A stretch of 64,000 nt of DNA from Paraspadella gotoi (Eukaryota; Chaetognatha), in NCBI GenBank assembly GCA_051294375.1, contig CM119269.1:2596699-2660698 (forward strand), given 5' to 3'. Below are positions 1 through 11,934 of the stretch, piece by piece. The position numbers and the translations under genes are program-made. Position 1 is the stretch's first letter. Each line of letters begins with the position of its first letter. The notes beneath the pieces were generated by a model that worked only from the letters and a program-made list of their open reading frames with translations, was not told the origin of the DNA and did not search any database.

Positions 1-1080
1 AAAACATTTTTTTTCGGGGTGTTGAAGGAGGGACGTGGATGGGATATGGAGGGGAGGATCCTCTCCTCTTTTCTTTCCAGTTTTTCAAACCAAAAAGAAA
101 AGAAGAAAAAAGAAATTTCCATTCGAGGAATTCAACAAAAGAAAAGAAGAAAAGAAAAACCAAAGAAGCGAAAATGAATGGAAAAGTTTTGTTTTGCCTC
201 AATTCGACCGTGAACCGTCGGAGTTTGTGATCACCAAGCCGCGACCCCGTTCACACTTTTCACACAAAACGAATCGACTCTTTCACCAGAACTCGCGCAA
301 CCTTTTCGCGTCTCACCATATGCTGTCTCCCGATAAACTGCAATTTATCACACGTCAACAAATCACTGCCTTCTTCGATTCCATTTATCACGCGTCGATA
401 AATCACACCTCATTTAATCACTGCCACTTTATTTCGTGTGAAACGTTTATTCGCGTGGCCTTAACATGTGGTAGAAAACGAAACAACGGCCGGTAAACGA
501 AACAGCATGCGTTTCTTAGTTTCGCTCGTCTGCTTTTGTTTCCTTTGTTTTGATTTTCTTCCAACAAATAATCTTTTTAGTCTTTTTTAGAGAATCTTCC
601 CCTACCTTTTTGTTGTCACGTTTACTCCTATCGGTTCCACCATCCCCCAGTGCCTGACGCTATTTCATTCAACCCTATTTCTTTGACGAGACGGCGCTAA
701 TGGTGGCGCCCCACTTCGCCACGGAGAGAAAGATGACTCGTTAATTCAACAAAGAATCGAATATTAAGAAAAGAAAAAGAAATATAAAAAATGATAATAA
801 AATGTGAATTTTGTATGAGTTAAAGGAGAAAACTGCGACGTCGAAAAAAGGGAACAAGTTGAAAAGTTCATGTTTTTGCATATTAATATTAGATATAACC
901 AAATAACAAGTGATAGAAATATTCTGCTGAGTGTTTGAAATGCCTCAATGCCTCTAAGGCATAACAACAGAATTTCACTCTTACCGATTTCACTTTTCTG
1001 AGACGCTTGTTTGAAAATTTGGTCTCGGTTCTTTTGTCTCTAACGAGCACAGGCCTGAATGAATGGAATAAGTGAAAGTG
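1..1080. repeat. First copy of a ~1.1-kb direct duplication
   Basis: This block reappears at 2081-3240 in the same order and orientation. Shared landmarks are the GGTGTTGAAGGAGG stretch near the start, the GGCGCTAATGGTGGCGCC motif at about 693-710, and the TGCATATTAATATTAGATATAACC stretch at about 877-900. The copies differ mainly by scattered one-base insertions and deletions, which shift every frame. No convincing exon is visible; the open frames here are not conserved between the copies. A 24-25 base gap lies just downstream at 1114, so the duplication may be an assembly product. Confidence 0.85.
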
Positions 1081-1081
1081 A

Positions 1082-1113
<32 letters not shown>

Positions 1114-1200
1114 NNNNNNNNNNNNNNNNNNNNNNNNGAGAGAGAGAGAGAGAGAGAGAGATAAAGAGAGAGAGAGAAAGAGAGAAAGAGAGAGAGAGTC
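1081..1200. repeat. (GAAA)n then (GA)n tract interrupted by a short gap
   Basis: GAAA repeats run into an N run at about 1114-1137 and continue as GA repeats. The gap probably marks a collapsed or unresolved microsatellite. Confidence 0.95.
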
Positions 1201-1278
1201 AAACATCCCAAACGATAAAGGGGTCTAAAAAACCTGAATAGAGAGCGAAAGAACAGCCCATTCATCAATTAAAGAAAC

Positions 1279-1363
<85 letters not shown>

Positions 1364-1391
1364 AGAAAGAGAAGAGAGAGAGAGAGAGATA

Positions 1392-1454
<63 letters not shown>

Positions 1455-1456
1455 TA
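1279..1456. repeat. (GA)n microsatellite, ~180 bp
   Basis: Nearly uninterrupted GA dinucleotides with a few GAA/AGATA interruptions toward the 3' end. Confidence 0.97.
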
Positions 1457-1840
1457 AAAAAAAAGTTTAAGAGTTATGGAGATTCCTCTGGTGATTTCTT
1501 GCGCAAGGGCGTCACTTTGCCTGGTTAATTTTCGGCGCGGTCCTCCACGCGATGAACGCCTAAAAACGCCCGCGGCTTTAATTTCTGGGCGCCTTCTATT
1601 CGGCTTTAATTTTTATTTTATCTTCGCCGCCGCGTCTAATCGTTTTTGACCCGGTTTTATCGGAAGAAGGTTTTTTCATCATATTTCTTATTGTTATTGA
1701 AAACAGACTTTAACTTATTTAATATTTTTTTTAAAATAAAGAAAGAAAATTTATAATCCGTTAATCCGTTTAATTCCGTTATAACAAACAATGTGATTGG
1801 TATAATTACGTACAATCGGAAACCTAAACTTTTAACATGT
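1457..1840. other. Unique AT-rich stretch, no gene seen
   Basis: Short GC-rich patch near 1510-1650 inside AT-rich sequence. I see no splice-bounded open frame or RNA motif. Confidence 0.5.
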
Positions 1841-1847
1841 TAAAATT

Positions 1848-1995
1848 TCTCCTCTCTGCGTCTCTCTCTCTCTCTCTCCTCTCGTCTCTCTTCTCGGTCT
1901 CTCTTCTCTCCTTCTCTCTCCTCTCTCACCTCTCCCTCTCTCTCTCTCTTCTCTCATCTCGTCTCTCTCTCTGTTCTCTTTCTTCCTCTCTAGTT
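1848..1995. repeat. Degenerate (CT)n tract
   Basis: CT repeats with TC, TCG and CCT interruptions. The Leu/Ser reading frame is a by-product of the repeat. Confidence 0.93.
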
Positions 1996-2080
1996 AAATT
2001 TTCGTTCGCAGTTGTTGACTGGAGAACACCTGAATCCTGTGCGAAAGATATTTGTGAAACCGAGAAGCGACGGTGAGAGA

Positions 2081-3240
2081 AAAAAAACATTTTTTTCTTC
2101 GGGTGTTGAAGGAGGACCGTGGATGGGATCAGTGGAGGGAGATCCTCCCTCTACTTCTTTTCAGTTTTTCAAAACCAAAAAGAAAAGAGATAAAAAGAAA
2201 TTTCCATTCGAAGGAATTCACAAAAGAAAAGAAGAAAAGAAAACCAAAGAAGCGAAAATGAATGGAAAAAGTTTTGTTTATTGCCTCAAATTCGACGACG
2301 TGAACCTGTCGAGTTGTGATCACCAAGCCGCGACCGCAGTATCATCTCACATTTTCCACAAACACAAATGCGACGGCTTTCAACCAGAACTCGCGCAAAC
2401 CTTTTCGCTCTCAACCATATCTTGCTCTCCCGATAAAACTGCAATTTATCACAACGCTCAACAAAATCACTGGCCTCTTCGATTTCCATTTATCAACGCG
2501 TCGATAAATGCAAACACCGTCCACTCTTAATCACTGCCAACTCTTATTCTCGGTGAAACGTTTATTCGCGTGGCCTTAAAGACATGTTGGTAGAAAACGA
2601 AACGCGGTAAAACAACACGGCGCGTAAAGCCAACCGCCGTAACGAAACAGCATGCGTTTCGTTAGTTCGCTCGTGCTGCTTTTGTTTCCTTGTTTTATTT
2701 TCTTCCACAAAATAATCTTTTTAGTCTTTCTTTAAGAGAATCTTCCCTACGTTTGTTGTCAACGTTTTAATCCATCGTGTTCCCATCCCCCAGTGTCCTG
2801 AATCGCTATTTCATTCAACCCTATTTCTTTGACGAGACGGCGCTAATGGTGGCGCCCCACTTCGCCACGGAGAGAAAGATGACTCGTTAATTCAACAAAG
2901 AATCGAATATTAAGAAAAGAAAAAGAAATATAAAAAATGATAATAAAATGTGAATTTTGTATGAGTTAAAGGAAAAACTGCGACGTCCAAAAAAAAGGGA
3001 ACAAGTTGAAAAGTTCATGTTTTTGCATATTAATATTAGATATAACCAAATAACAAGTGATAAAATATTCTGCTGAGTGTTTGAAATGCCTCAATGCCTC
3101 TAAGCATAACAACAGAATTTCACTCTTACCGATTTCACTTTTCTGAGACGCTTGTTTGAAAATTTGGTCTCGGTTCTTTTGTCTCTAACGAGCCACAGGC
3201 CTGAATGATGGAATAAGTGAAGGAAAGAAGAAGAAAAAAG
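2081..3240. repeat. Second copy of the ~1.1-kb direct duplication
   Basis: Direct repeat of 1-1080 with many single-base indels, followed by the same purine-rich tract and the same GTCAAACATCCCAAACGATA segment (about 1198 and 3561). The unique sequence between the two copies is only the stretch at about 1460-1990. Confidence 0.85.
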
Positions 3241-3416
3241 AAAGAAGAAAGAAAGAAAGAAGAAAGAAAGAAGAAAGGAAAGAAGAAGAAAGAAAGAAAG
3301 AAAGAAGGAAAGAAAGCAGGAAAGAGTAAAAAAAGCAGAGAAAGAAGCGAAAGAGAGAGCGAAAGAGGGCGAAAGAGAGAGAGAGAGAGAGAGAGAAGAG
3401 AGAGAGAAGAGAGAGA

Positions 3417-3492
<76 letters not shown>

Positions 3493-3570
3493 AAGAGAGA
3501 GAGAAGAAGAGAGAGAGAGAGAGAATAAAGAGAGAGAGAGAAAGAGAGAAAGAGAGAGAGAGTCAAACAT
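3216..3570. repeat. Long purine tract, (GAAA)n grading into (GA)n
   Basis: About 350 bp of purines on the plus strand, matching the tract at 1081-1200 but longer and without a gap. It is the second-copy version of the same locus. Confidence 0.95.
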
Positions 3571-3639
3571 CCCAAACGATAAAGGGGTCAAAAAACTGAA
3601 TAGAGAGGCGAAAGAACAGCCCATTCATCAATTAAAGAA

Positions 3640-5480
<1,841 letters not shown>

Positions 5481-5485
5481 CATGA

Positions 5486-5758
5486 AAATACCATTCGTAT
5501 CAACTCGCCGCTGCAACAAAAACAACAACAACAACAACTACAACAACAACAAAAACAACAACAACAACAACCCAGTCTCGGAAAAGCTCCCGTTTCCTCC
5601 GCCACCCAACAATTACCATCACTCCATTAACCGTCTCCGCTCTCCCCGACGGCCGCTCCAGCGACCGCCACTCCAGCGACGGGCGCGCGGCCTCGTTCTC
5701 CCCATTCGCCGACTCTCGCGGGAATTTCAGGGGTTTTGAAACATCGGGAATTCAAGGC
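5486..5758 (+). CDS. Candidate exon: Thr-run then Ser/Arg-rich segment
   Basis: From about 5486 one plus-strand frame stays open to a TAA at 5758. A CAA/ACA trinucleotide tract (5514-5572) reads as a Thr run. After it come Ser/Arg/Asp-rich codons with frequent C or G at the third position, such as TCC, AGC, GAC, CGC and GGC, in a patch much richer in GC than its surroundings. Short readable pieces include SRKSSRFLRHPTI and GRSSDRHSSDG. There is no start codon in the frame, so it would be an internal or last exon. A second plus frame starting at an ATG (5482) is also open, and the minus strand has a 40-codon frame, so the choice of frame is uncertain. Function unknown. Confidence 0.27.
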
Positions 5759-5881
5759 TAAATTCAGGAGATGGTTTTCGGATAAAAGGCCTTAAGTGGA
5801 TGGGCTTGGGAGGCGACAGGAACTGATTTGTAACCGAGAGTATTTGCGTGCGCGGAGCGTGTGAGGATGCGTGCGAATGGA

Positions 5882-5883
5882 AG

Positions 5884-5921
<38 letters not shown>

Positions 5922-5946
5922 CAGAGATTGAGAAGACGAAGAGAGC

Positions 5947-5975
<29 letters not shown>
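5882..5975. repeat. (GA)n microsatellite with interruptions
   Basis: Several GA blocks separated by AGAAGA and GCAGAGATTG. Confidence 0.95.
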
Positions 5976-5977
<2 letters not shown>

Positions 5978-6400
5978 TACATAAGATTTGAATTGCATAT
6001 TTTGAAACGTTGATGAAGATGGAACGAAATTAGAGCGAAAGAGAAGGAGAAAAGGAGAAAAAAGGGAAAAAAGAAAGGAGGGAAGAATCGAGAAAGGTTA
6101 GAAAGTTCGTTCTACATGAAAGGAATGAAGGCCTCCAAAAGCATAAATTAAATGAGAAAGAAAAAAAAAAGAGTTTAAAAAAGACGACGGAGTCACTTTA
6201 TTTTAGAAAAAAAAAGAGTAAATTATAATCTAATCTTTTGAAAATTGAAAAGCGGAAATTTTTTCATCATATTTTGTTGAAATGTATGTTTAATTTATTA
6301 AATAATGCGATTAGTTCAAAGATCAAAAAAAGAAGGAACTTTTTTTTTCGTACAGGATGTCACCCATCAATGAGTCCGCGTTGACCTGCAGAAGAGTGAC

Positions 6401-6403
<3 letters not shown>

Positions 6404-6476
<73 letters not shown>
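6404..6476. repeat. (CT)n microsatellite, ~73 bp
   Basis: Uninterrupted CT dinucleotides. Confidence 0.98.
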
Positions 6477-6477
<1 letters not shown>

Positions 6478-6587
6478 AAAGACGTCAGACGACGCGTCTC
6501 GCGCAAGCGTGCATTGATCGTGTAACTCTATCCTTAAGCAATTGTCCAATGTCCAATGTTAAATTCAACGAATGCGTTTTAAGCAGA

Positions 6588-6614
6588 TGCCATGGCATGG
6601 CATGGCATGGCCCA
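6588..6614. repeat. (ATGGC)n short tandem repeat
   Basis: Five tandem copies of a CATGG/ATGGC pentamer. Confidence 0.9.
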
Positions 6615-7159
6615 TGCAAGCCGAATTAAAGTGCACCGATAAGAAGCTGCGCGTCCCGGAACACCGACGCGTCTTGTTGTAAAATAAAATGTTAAAAACT
6701 GCGCGCGACTCTTCTTCTTTCTTCTTATTTTTTTTTCTCTCCGAGCGCGTATACATCGGTTTTTCCGGTTGGAGCCCCTATCTTTTGCGTGCGTCCGTGC
6801 TTTTACCCAGTCTTGCGTGCAGCAGTCTTGCGTGCAAAGTCGCACGTAATCGGTTTTGAGTTTCTACTCATCGCAGAGGAAAAAGACTTCGACTTCTTCA
6901 AATCTGATTCTGTGACGAGAAATCGATTTTCGCCTCGAAAAATTCGTTAAACCAAAAAAAAAGAAGGAAAAAACTAGAACCGGAAAGTTCAAATAGTTGC
7001 GCCGCAGTAACTTTCGAATTTCCAATGATCGTGATCATGCTTGTGCATTTCATGATGTATTGCTGCATCACTTTTGTACCAAGTATCAATCAATATGATG
7101 AGTTATGAGTTATGAGCATTTAAAACTAAAGTGGGACTGACCAATGGATATCTAGACAG

Positions 7160-7257
7160 ACTGAACGATAGACTAACAGACAGACAGACCGACAAACCGA
7201 CCGAAATGTCACTTAAATAGAGTTGCTCCGGGAATAATCGCGGCACAACTACAAAAT
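7160..7257 (+). repeat. Dispersed GACC/GACA-rich repeat, diverged copy
   Basis: Starts with (GACA)/(GACC) steps, contains ACCGACCGAAATGTCAC and ends near CGCGGCACAACTAC. The same core, ACCGACCGAAATGTGAC followed by CGCGGCGCAACTAAAAA, occurs at 8640-8715. In reverse orientation it occurs at 50078-50270 and partly at 53276-53450. Four related copies in one window show a mobile or amplified family. No coding capacity or terminal repeats are evident. Confidence 0.6.
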
Positions 7258-7279
7258 CGACCCGCTTTCGGTTCCGTAA

Positions 7280-7534
7280 TTTACTTGTCAGTCAGGCAGT
7301 CGTACACTGTCCACTGTCAATAAGTCAATCGAGGCCGCGGACAATGGGATTGGTCAATGGGCACGGGGCCTTCTGTCCAACGTGTTAAAACAGGCTCGGA
7401 GACAATCTCTCAACAACAGTCTATCGGAGCAACAGGACATAAGGCATTTCGTTCAAATAAGCCGTCAACAGGTTTTGAGGCAATCTTTCAAACAGGCCTT
7501 CGGTGCATTAAAGAGTCAGACCATTAAGACTTAG
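7280..7534 (+). CDS. Candidate Gln/Ser-rich coding exon fragment
   Basis: A plus-strand frame without a Met start runs 84 codons from just after a TAA (7277-7279) to a TAG at 7532-7534. It reads as a mixed-composition hydrophilic peptide; pieces include SINKSIEAADNGIGQW and QQVLRQSFKQAFGAL. The sequence is not simple repeat, although two stretches (about 7390-7430 and 7467-7502) resemble each other. There is no clear acceptor or donor at the ends. It could be an old exon, a transposon remnant or chance. Function unknown. Confidence 0.28.
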   Translation, partial: FTCQSGSRTLSTVNKSIEAADNGIGQWARGLLSNVLKQARRQSLNNSLSEQQDIRHFVQISRQQVLRQSFKQAFGALKSQTIKT

Positions 7535-8369
7535 ACGTAACTAAATTCACACGTACTTCTGAAGCACAACGCTGTTTGTCAAGTGTCCGAGTAACCATAA
7601 TTAAATCGTTTTTGAAAAATATGTAGCAGCATCGACAGTTTTACTAACTTTAATTTCATTGTATTTGAAAGAGGGACAACAAAGTCGAAAATACAAAGAA
7701 AGGCAATATTTGTTGTGACAAGAAATAATCAATCCTCGGCACTTTGTTTGTTTGTTTCTTTTTTTGTTGTTGTTTTGGTTGTTTTTAATAATCTGGATGA
7801 AAAAAAAAACGGAAAATGGAAAAAAATTTGAGACAATTCTGATTTTGTGTTTATCTTCGCTGAAAAACAGAAGATTTGAAGAATAAGAAAATGTAGATTA
7901 GCGACAACAAAAACAGACGCCGAGAAACGAATCATGAGTACGAGATATTTTAGATGAAACGATGAAGGAAACGTCTTCAGTTCGGGAAAGAATTCCATCG
8001 GTGTTATTGCGAAAGAGAATATGAAAAAAAAAACGAGTAAGAGGTTTGTGGTTACTAACGATCGAATCGGAAAAGTTATTGATCTCTTGGTTTGGAAACA
8101 TTCTTACTTATTTCTATAATTGAAAGGCTAAGTCAAAACAATGAGCGGCAAAAAAAGTGGATACCCTTACTTTATTGATAAGTATCATATGAAAATATAA
8201 TAATAAAAAAAAATTAGGGCCCATTTAAAAGTAATTTTTAAAAAAATATATAAATAGAAAAACAACTAAACAACGAAAGAAAACTAAAAAACAAACAAAA
8301 AAACAAACAAGAATCTAACGAATTCATCAAAAACTTGGCAAGAAAAAGAAAGAACTTGCGACCTGTCCC

Positions 8370-8392
8370 TCTCTCTCTCTCTCTCTCTCTCT

Positions 8393-8443
<51 letters not shown>

Positions 8444-8444
8444 A
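8370..8444. repeat. (CT)n microsatellite
   Basis: CT dinucleotides with one TTCTT interruption. Confidence 0.97.
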
Positions 8445-8639
8445 AAAGGAGCGCATAAAAATGACCGGAAAGAAGATGAGGGATTCAATTTAATTCGATT
8501 TCATTACAGCAAAGAGCGACGAGAGGGAGAAGACCGGTGAGCAGTAGGGGTGAAAGTCGGTCGAGAGGGTGAGAAAAATGAAGGTGAGGCGGATGATTCG
8601 GAACAGACCGAGGGACAGAGATACTCCCCGACCGACCAA

Positions 8640-8715
8640 TTGACCTGCCGACAGACAGACTGACAGACCGACCGAAATGTGACATATCTAGTACTCGCGG
8701 CGCAACTAAAAATGT
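8640..8715 (+). repeat. Dispersed GACC-rich repeat, second copy
   Basis: GACAGACTGACAGACCGACCG followed by AAATGTGAC, then TAGTACTCGCGGCGCAAC. Best match to the reverse-oriented copy at 50078-50150, which keeps the full palindrome CCGCGAGTACTCGCGG. Confidence 0.7.
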
Positions 8716-8897
8716 TATAAACAGAATGAAGTTAAAATATTAGCAAAATTTTCATGTTGATAAAAATCGAGTGTTTTTTTTTTATTGCATAATGTGTAGC
8801 ATATGCTCCGAATTTAGGCTCTTTTTTCAATAATTGTTTAATAAAAACGCGATAAATATTATTAATCGCCTCACATATCCTTTTTCAATCTTCGTAG

Positions 8898-9007
8898 ACA
8901 GTGAAAAAGGTGGAAAACAGATGCTCTGCGAACCTGTGAGAATTATAGAAAACGAAAGATCTTTTTATCTGACGTCAACCGTGAGGATCACAGACGAATT
9001 AATCTTT
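8898..9007 (+). CDS. Candidate internal exon upstream of a CT-tract intron
   Basis: A strong acceptor-like sequence (TTTTTCAATCTTCGTAG, ending 8897) precedes 110 bases of open frame. Incoming phase is 2. The 36 codons have normal protein composition; pieces include SEKGGKQMLCEPVRI and FYLTSTVRITDELIF. The exon would end at a weak GTATCT donor at 9008. Its outgoing phase is 0, which fits the acceptor at 9166. The intervening 159 bases carry the long CT array. The frame also stays open through the intron because its length divides by three. Family not recognised. Confidence 0.35.
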
Positions 9008-9008
9008 G

Positions 9009-9114
<106 letters not shown>

Positions 9115-9166
9115 CCCCACCATCTCACAACTCAAAAATCTTTTTCTCGCTTTGGCTCGCTCCCAG

Positions 9167-9211
9167 AATGATCGTTGGCCTCAGCTCCGTTCCCGTCTTT
9201 ATGGAGTTTGA
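9167..9211 (+). CDS. Candidate last exon of the 8898 model
   Basis: Preceded by a pyrimidine-rich acceptor (TTTCTCGCTTTGGCTCGCTCCCAG, shown in part, ending 9166). Read in phase 0 from the 8898-9007 exon it gives NDRWPQLRSRLYGV and a TGA stop at 9209-9211. Another frame from the ATG at 9168 is open for 33 codons to a TGA at 9269, so the reading frame is uncertain. Both exons are unidentified. Confidence 0.3.
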   Translation, partial: NDRWPQLRSRLYGV

Positions 9212-9699
9212 ATCGCCGAAGCCTAAGCGTCCATATTTCGAAGGAAACTCGGCGAATATTAGGCGCTGAGCCGCGGCGCCAAGGAGAGAGACAAGCGGCG
9301 CGGAGGGGTTAACGTAGGGCTAAGTGTCATGGCCTCTGTGATAAGATTGCTGACATGACGCTTTTAAAACGCGGGGATAGCGTACAAACCATTAAAAATA
9401 GTAGGCAGAAAGAGAGAGAAAAGAAAGAGAGAGAGAGAGATAACGAGGCGGATTTTTGGAAGGCATAAGTAGGGCGTCGATGCGCGCGTCGCCGCTTCCG
9501 GCCACGCCCACCGCGCATCGCGTGACATCATAAGAGAGATTAGATAGGCGGGCGTGGAGGAAAAGGAGGAAAAGGAGGAAAGGAAAGAAGAAAACAATAT
9601 GGAGGAGGAAAGAGGAGAAAATGAAACGGGATGAGAGGAGGCGGGACGAGAAAGACGGGTGAGGTCGCGACGCCAGGAGTGGAGGGAAACGTTTAATCG

Positions 9700-10060
9700 G
9701 ATCAGATGGGAAGGGAGATGAATGAGGAATGAGATGAGATGGGAAGGGATGAAGCGAGATGAATGAGGAAGGAGATGAGATGGGAAGGGATGAAGTGAGA
9801 TGAATGAGGAAAGAGATGAGATGGGAAGGAATTAAGTGAGATGAATGATGAAAGAGATGAGATGGGAAGGGATGAAGCAAGATGAATGAGGAAAAAGATG
9901 AGATGGGAAGAGATGTAGCAAGATGAATGAGGAAAGAGATGAGATGGGAAGGCATGAAGCGAGATGAATGAGGAAAGAGATGAAATGGGAAGGGATGATA
10001 TCATATGAATGGGACAAGGGATGAAATGGGATTGTACCAAATGACATAAATGGGAAAAGA
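9700..10060. repeat. 41-bp minisatellite, ~8 units
   Basis: The marker GAGATGAGATGGGAA recurs at about 9731, 9772, 9813, 9854, 9895 and 9936, giving a 41-base period. Units differ by substitutions such as GAAGCGAGAT, GAAGTGAGAT and GAAGCAAGAT. The period is not a multiple of three, so the long open frames across it are not evidence of a protein. Degenerate units continue to about 10330. Confidence 0.92.
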
Positions 10061-10433
10061 GAATATATTATACAGGTTTAATTTGAATGAAAGAAAGATG
10101 AGATGGGAAGGTATGAATTGAAATGAACAAGAAGAGGACTAAGCTGAGCTGCGATGTTTTATAGGACGAAATGAGATGGGAGAAAATAGGATGAGAAAAA
10201 TTGACCGAATGGAAGAATGAAGAATGGAAAAAGGACGACATGATATCTCATGAGCTGGCAGCCAAAGAGGAGGAATGGCATCGGATGCCTCTGGATGAGA
10301 CGTCAAGTCGCGAGATGGCATCGGATGATATTTTTAGGCGACAAGCGAAAGCCGCGATTTCTGGCAATGAAGTCCTGGATTTGGAGAACGACGCTGCGAT
10401 GCGTCAATTGACGAGACGCGAGCCTCGTTTTTG

Positions 10434-10585
<152 letters not shown>

Positions 10586-10989
10586 CTGAATTACCAGATA
10601 AAAACTGCCAAGACAGGATTTCTTGAGATGAATCGACCGCAGGAGAGTCGAAAGCTCCGATCGACGCTCGGCTTATGGTTCCGAGAAAAACCCCCCCCCC
10701 CAAAAAAAAAATCCTTTTTAAGTTGAAGGATCGCATTAACGATGGTTCGCTCCCGTTAAAGAGCAGTTTAGAAAGCCAGTCTTGGATACACTGATATGCG
10801 TCATGGATCGATCTTGATCCTAATAATATTATCATGTAATAATATTAATAAGTATATATAAATCGAGTGTACTCTGTTAATCTAACCCGATCTCAAATTT
10901 CTTTTCAGGCGCATTTGCTGTCACGATTGAGCTGCGGAACTGTATTTTTAATCGGAGAATTATTGATCTCTGGACTAAACCAGGTAACT

Positions 10990-11002
10990 TGATAGAGAGG
11001 AG

Positions 11003-11060
<58 letters not shown>

Positions 11061-11934
11061 TCAAGAAATGAAGAGAAATAATTTTCCTTACATAGACAAT
11101 AACAGCATTCAAACAAGAGAGTTCAATATGGAATCATAAATTTATTTTTTGAATCCAAAAATATTATTTCTTTAATCGTAGTCATTAGTTATACAAGCCC
11201 TGATATTTTTCGGCAGACAACTTGTTTCGTAACAAATTACGTAACGACTCTATTAATTTGCGTGAAGGACAGAAATAACGACTTGATCTCGGTTTTCATG
11301 CTATTACGGAGCGATTGTTATACAATAAAGTTCAGGGCTGAACTAATCGAATAACTGTTTATTATCTCAGTAATGATAATTTAAAAAAAAAAGTGCACGA
11401 CAATTATTCTTAAGTTTTTAATTTAACCAAAAACCACTAAAATTAATCACAAAGCTAAATTTCGAACATGAGAAGAAATAGGAAAAAAAACTCTTTTTTT
11501 CGTTGATAATTTAAATTGATTAGTATCAAGTTTTTCACGTCCGATTGTTAGTAAGATCAACTAATCCAACCACCGAAAAGCCGGTTACATTTTTTTTTCA
11601 AGAGTTTAAATATTTTTCTCCTTCTTCGCGAGAAGCACGAGAGCCTCGAGCTCTCGCTTTATTTCTTCCAGATCTTCTTTCTCGTCATTTCTCTTTTCTT
11701 CTTTCGTCTCCTTCTTGGGGAACAATTTTTCCACGAGTTTGTCCTTCTCTTCTTTTTTATCTTCTTCCATTTTCTCTTCTCTCTTCTCATTAATTTGTTC
11801 AACTTCCGCTTTTTCCTCCTTCTTTTCCTCTCTCTTTTTATTTTCTTCTTCTTCTTCTTCTTCTTCTTCTTCTTCTTCCTCCATCTCTTCATCTCTCTTT
11901 TGATTTTCTTCTTCCTCTTCTTCTTCTTCATCTT
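10990..11934. repeat. Clean copy of a ~0.9-kb direct duplication
   Basis: Matches 11990-12900 in order, from the GA array through CTTACATAGACAATA and GCAGACAACTTGTTT to the Glu-rich coding stretch. It ends at a 25-N gap (11935-11959). This copy keeps the reading frame of the minus-strand gene open, while the downstream copy has many one-base indels. Confidence 0.88.
10993..11056. repeat. (GA)n microsatellite
   Basis: Clean GA array. Its noisy counterpart is at about 11985-12055 in the second copy of the surrounding duplication. Confidence 0.95.

Noticed and set aside
9700-10060. CRISPR-like regular repeat
   Set aside because: The 41-bp units are directly contiguous and vary along their whole length, so this is a minisatellite.
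10201-10430. Plus-strand frame with WKKDDMISHELAAKEEEW and similar pieces before the GA array
   Set aside because: It grows out of the degenerate end of the 41-bp minisatellite and has no splice or start context. The hydrophilic look comes from GAT/GAG-rich repeat units.
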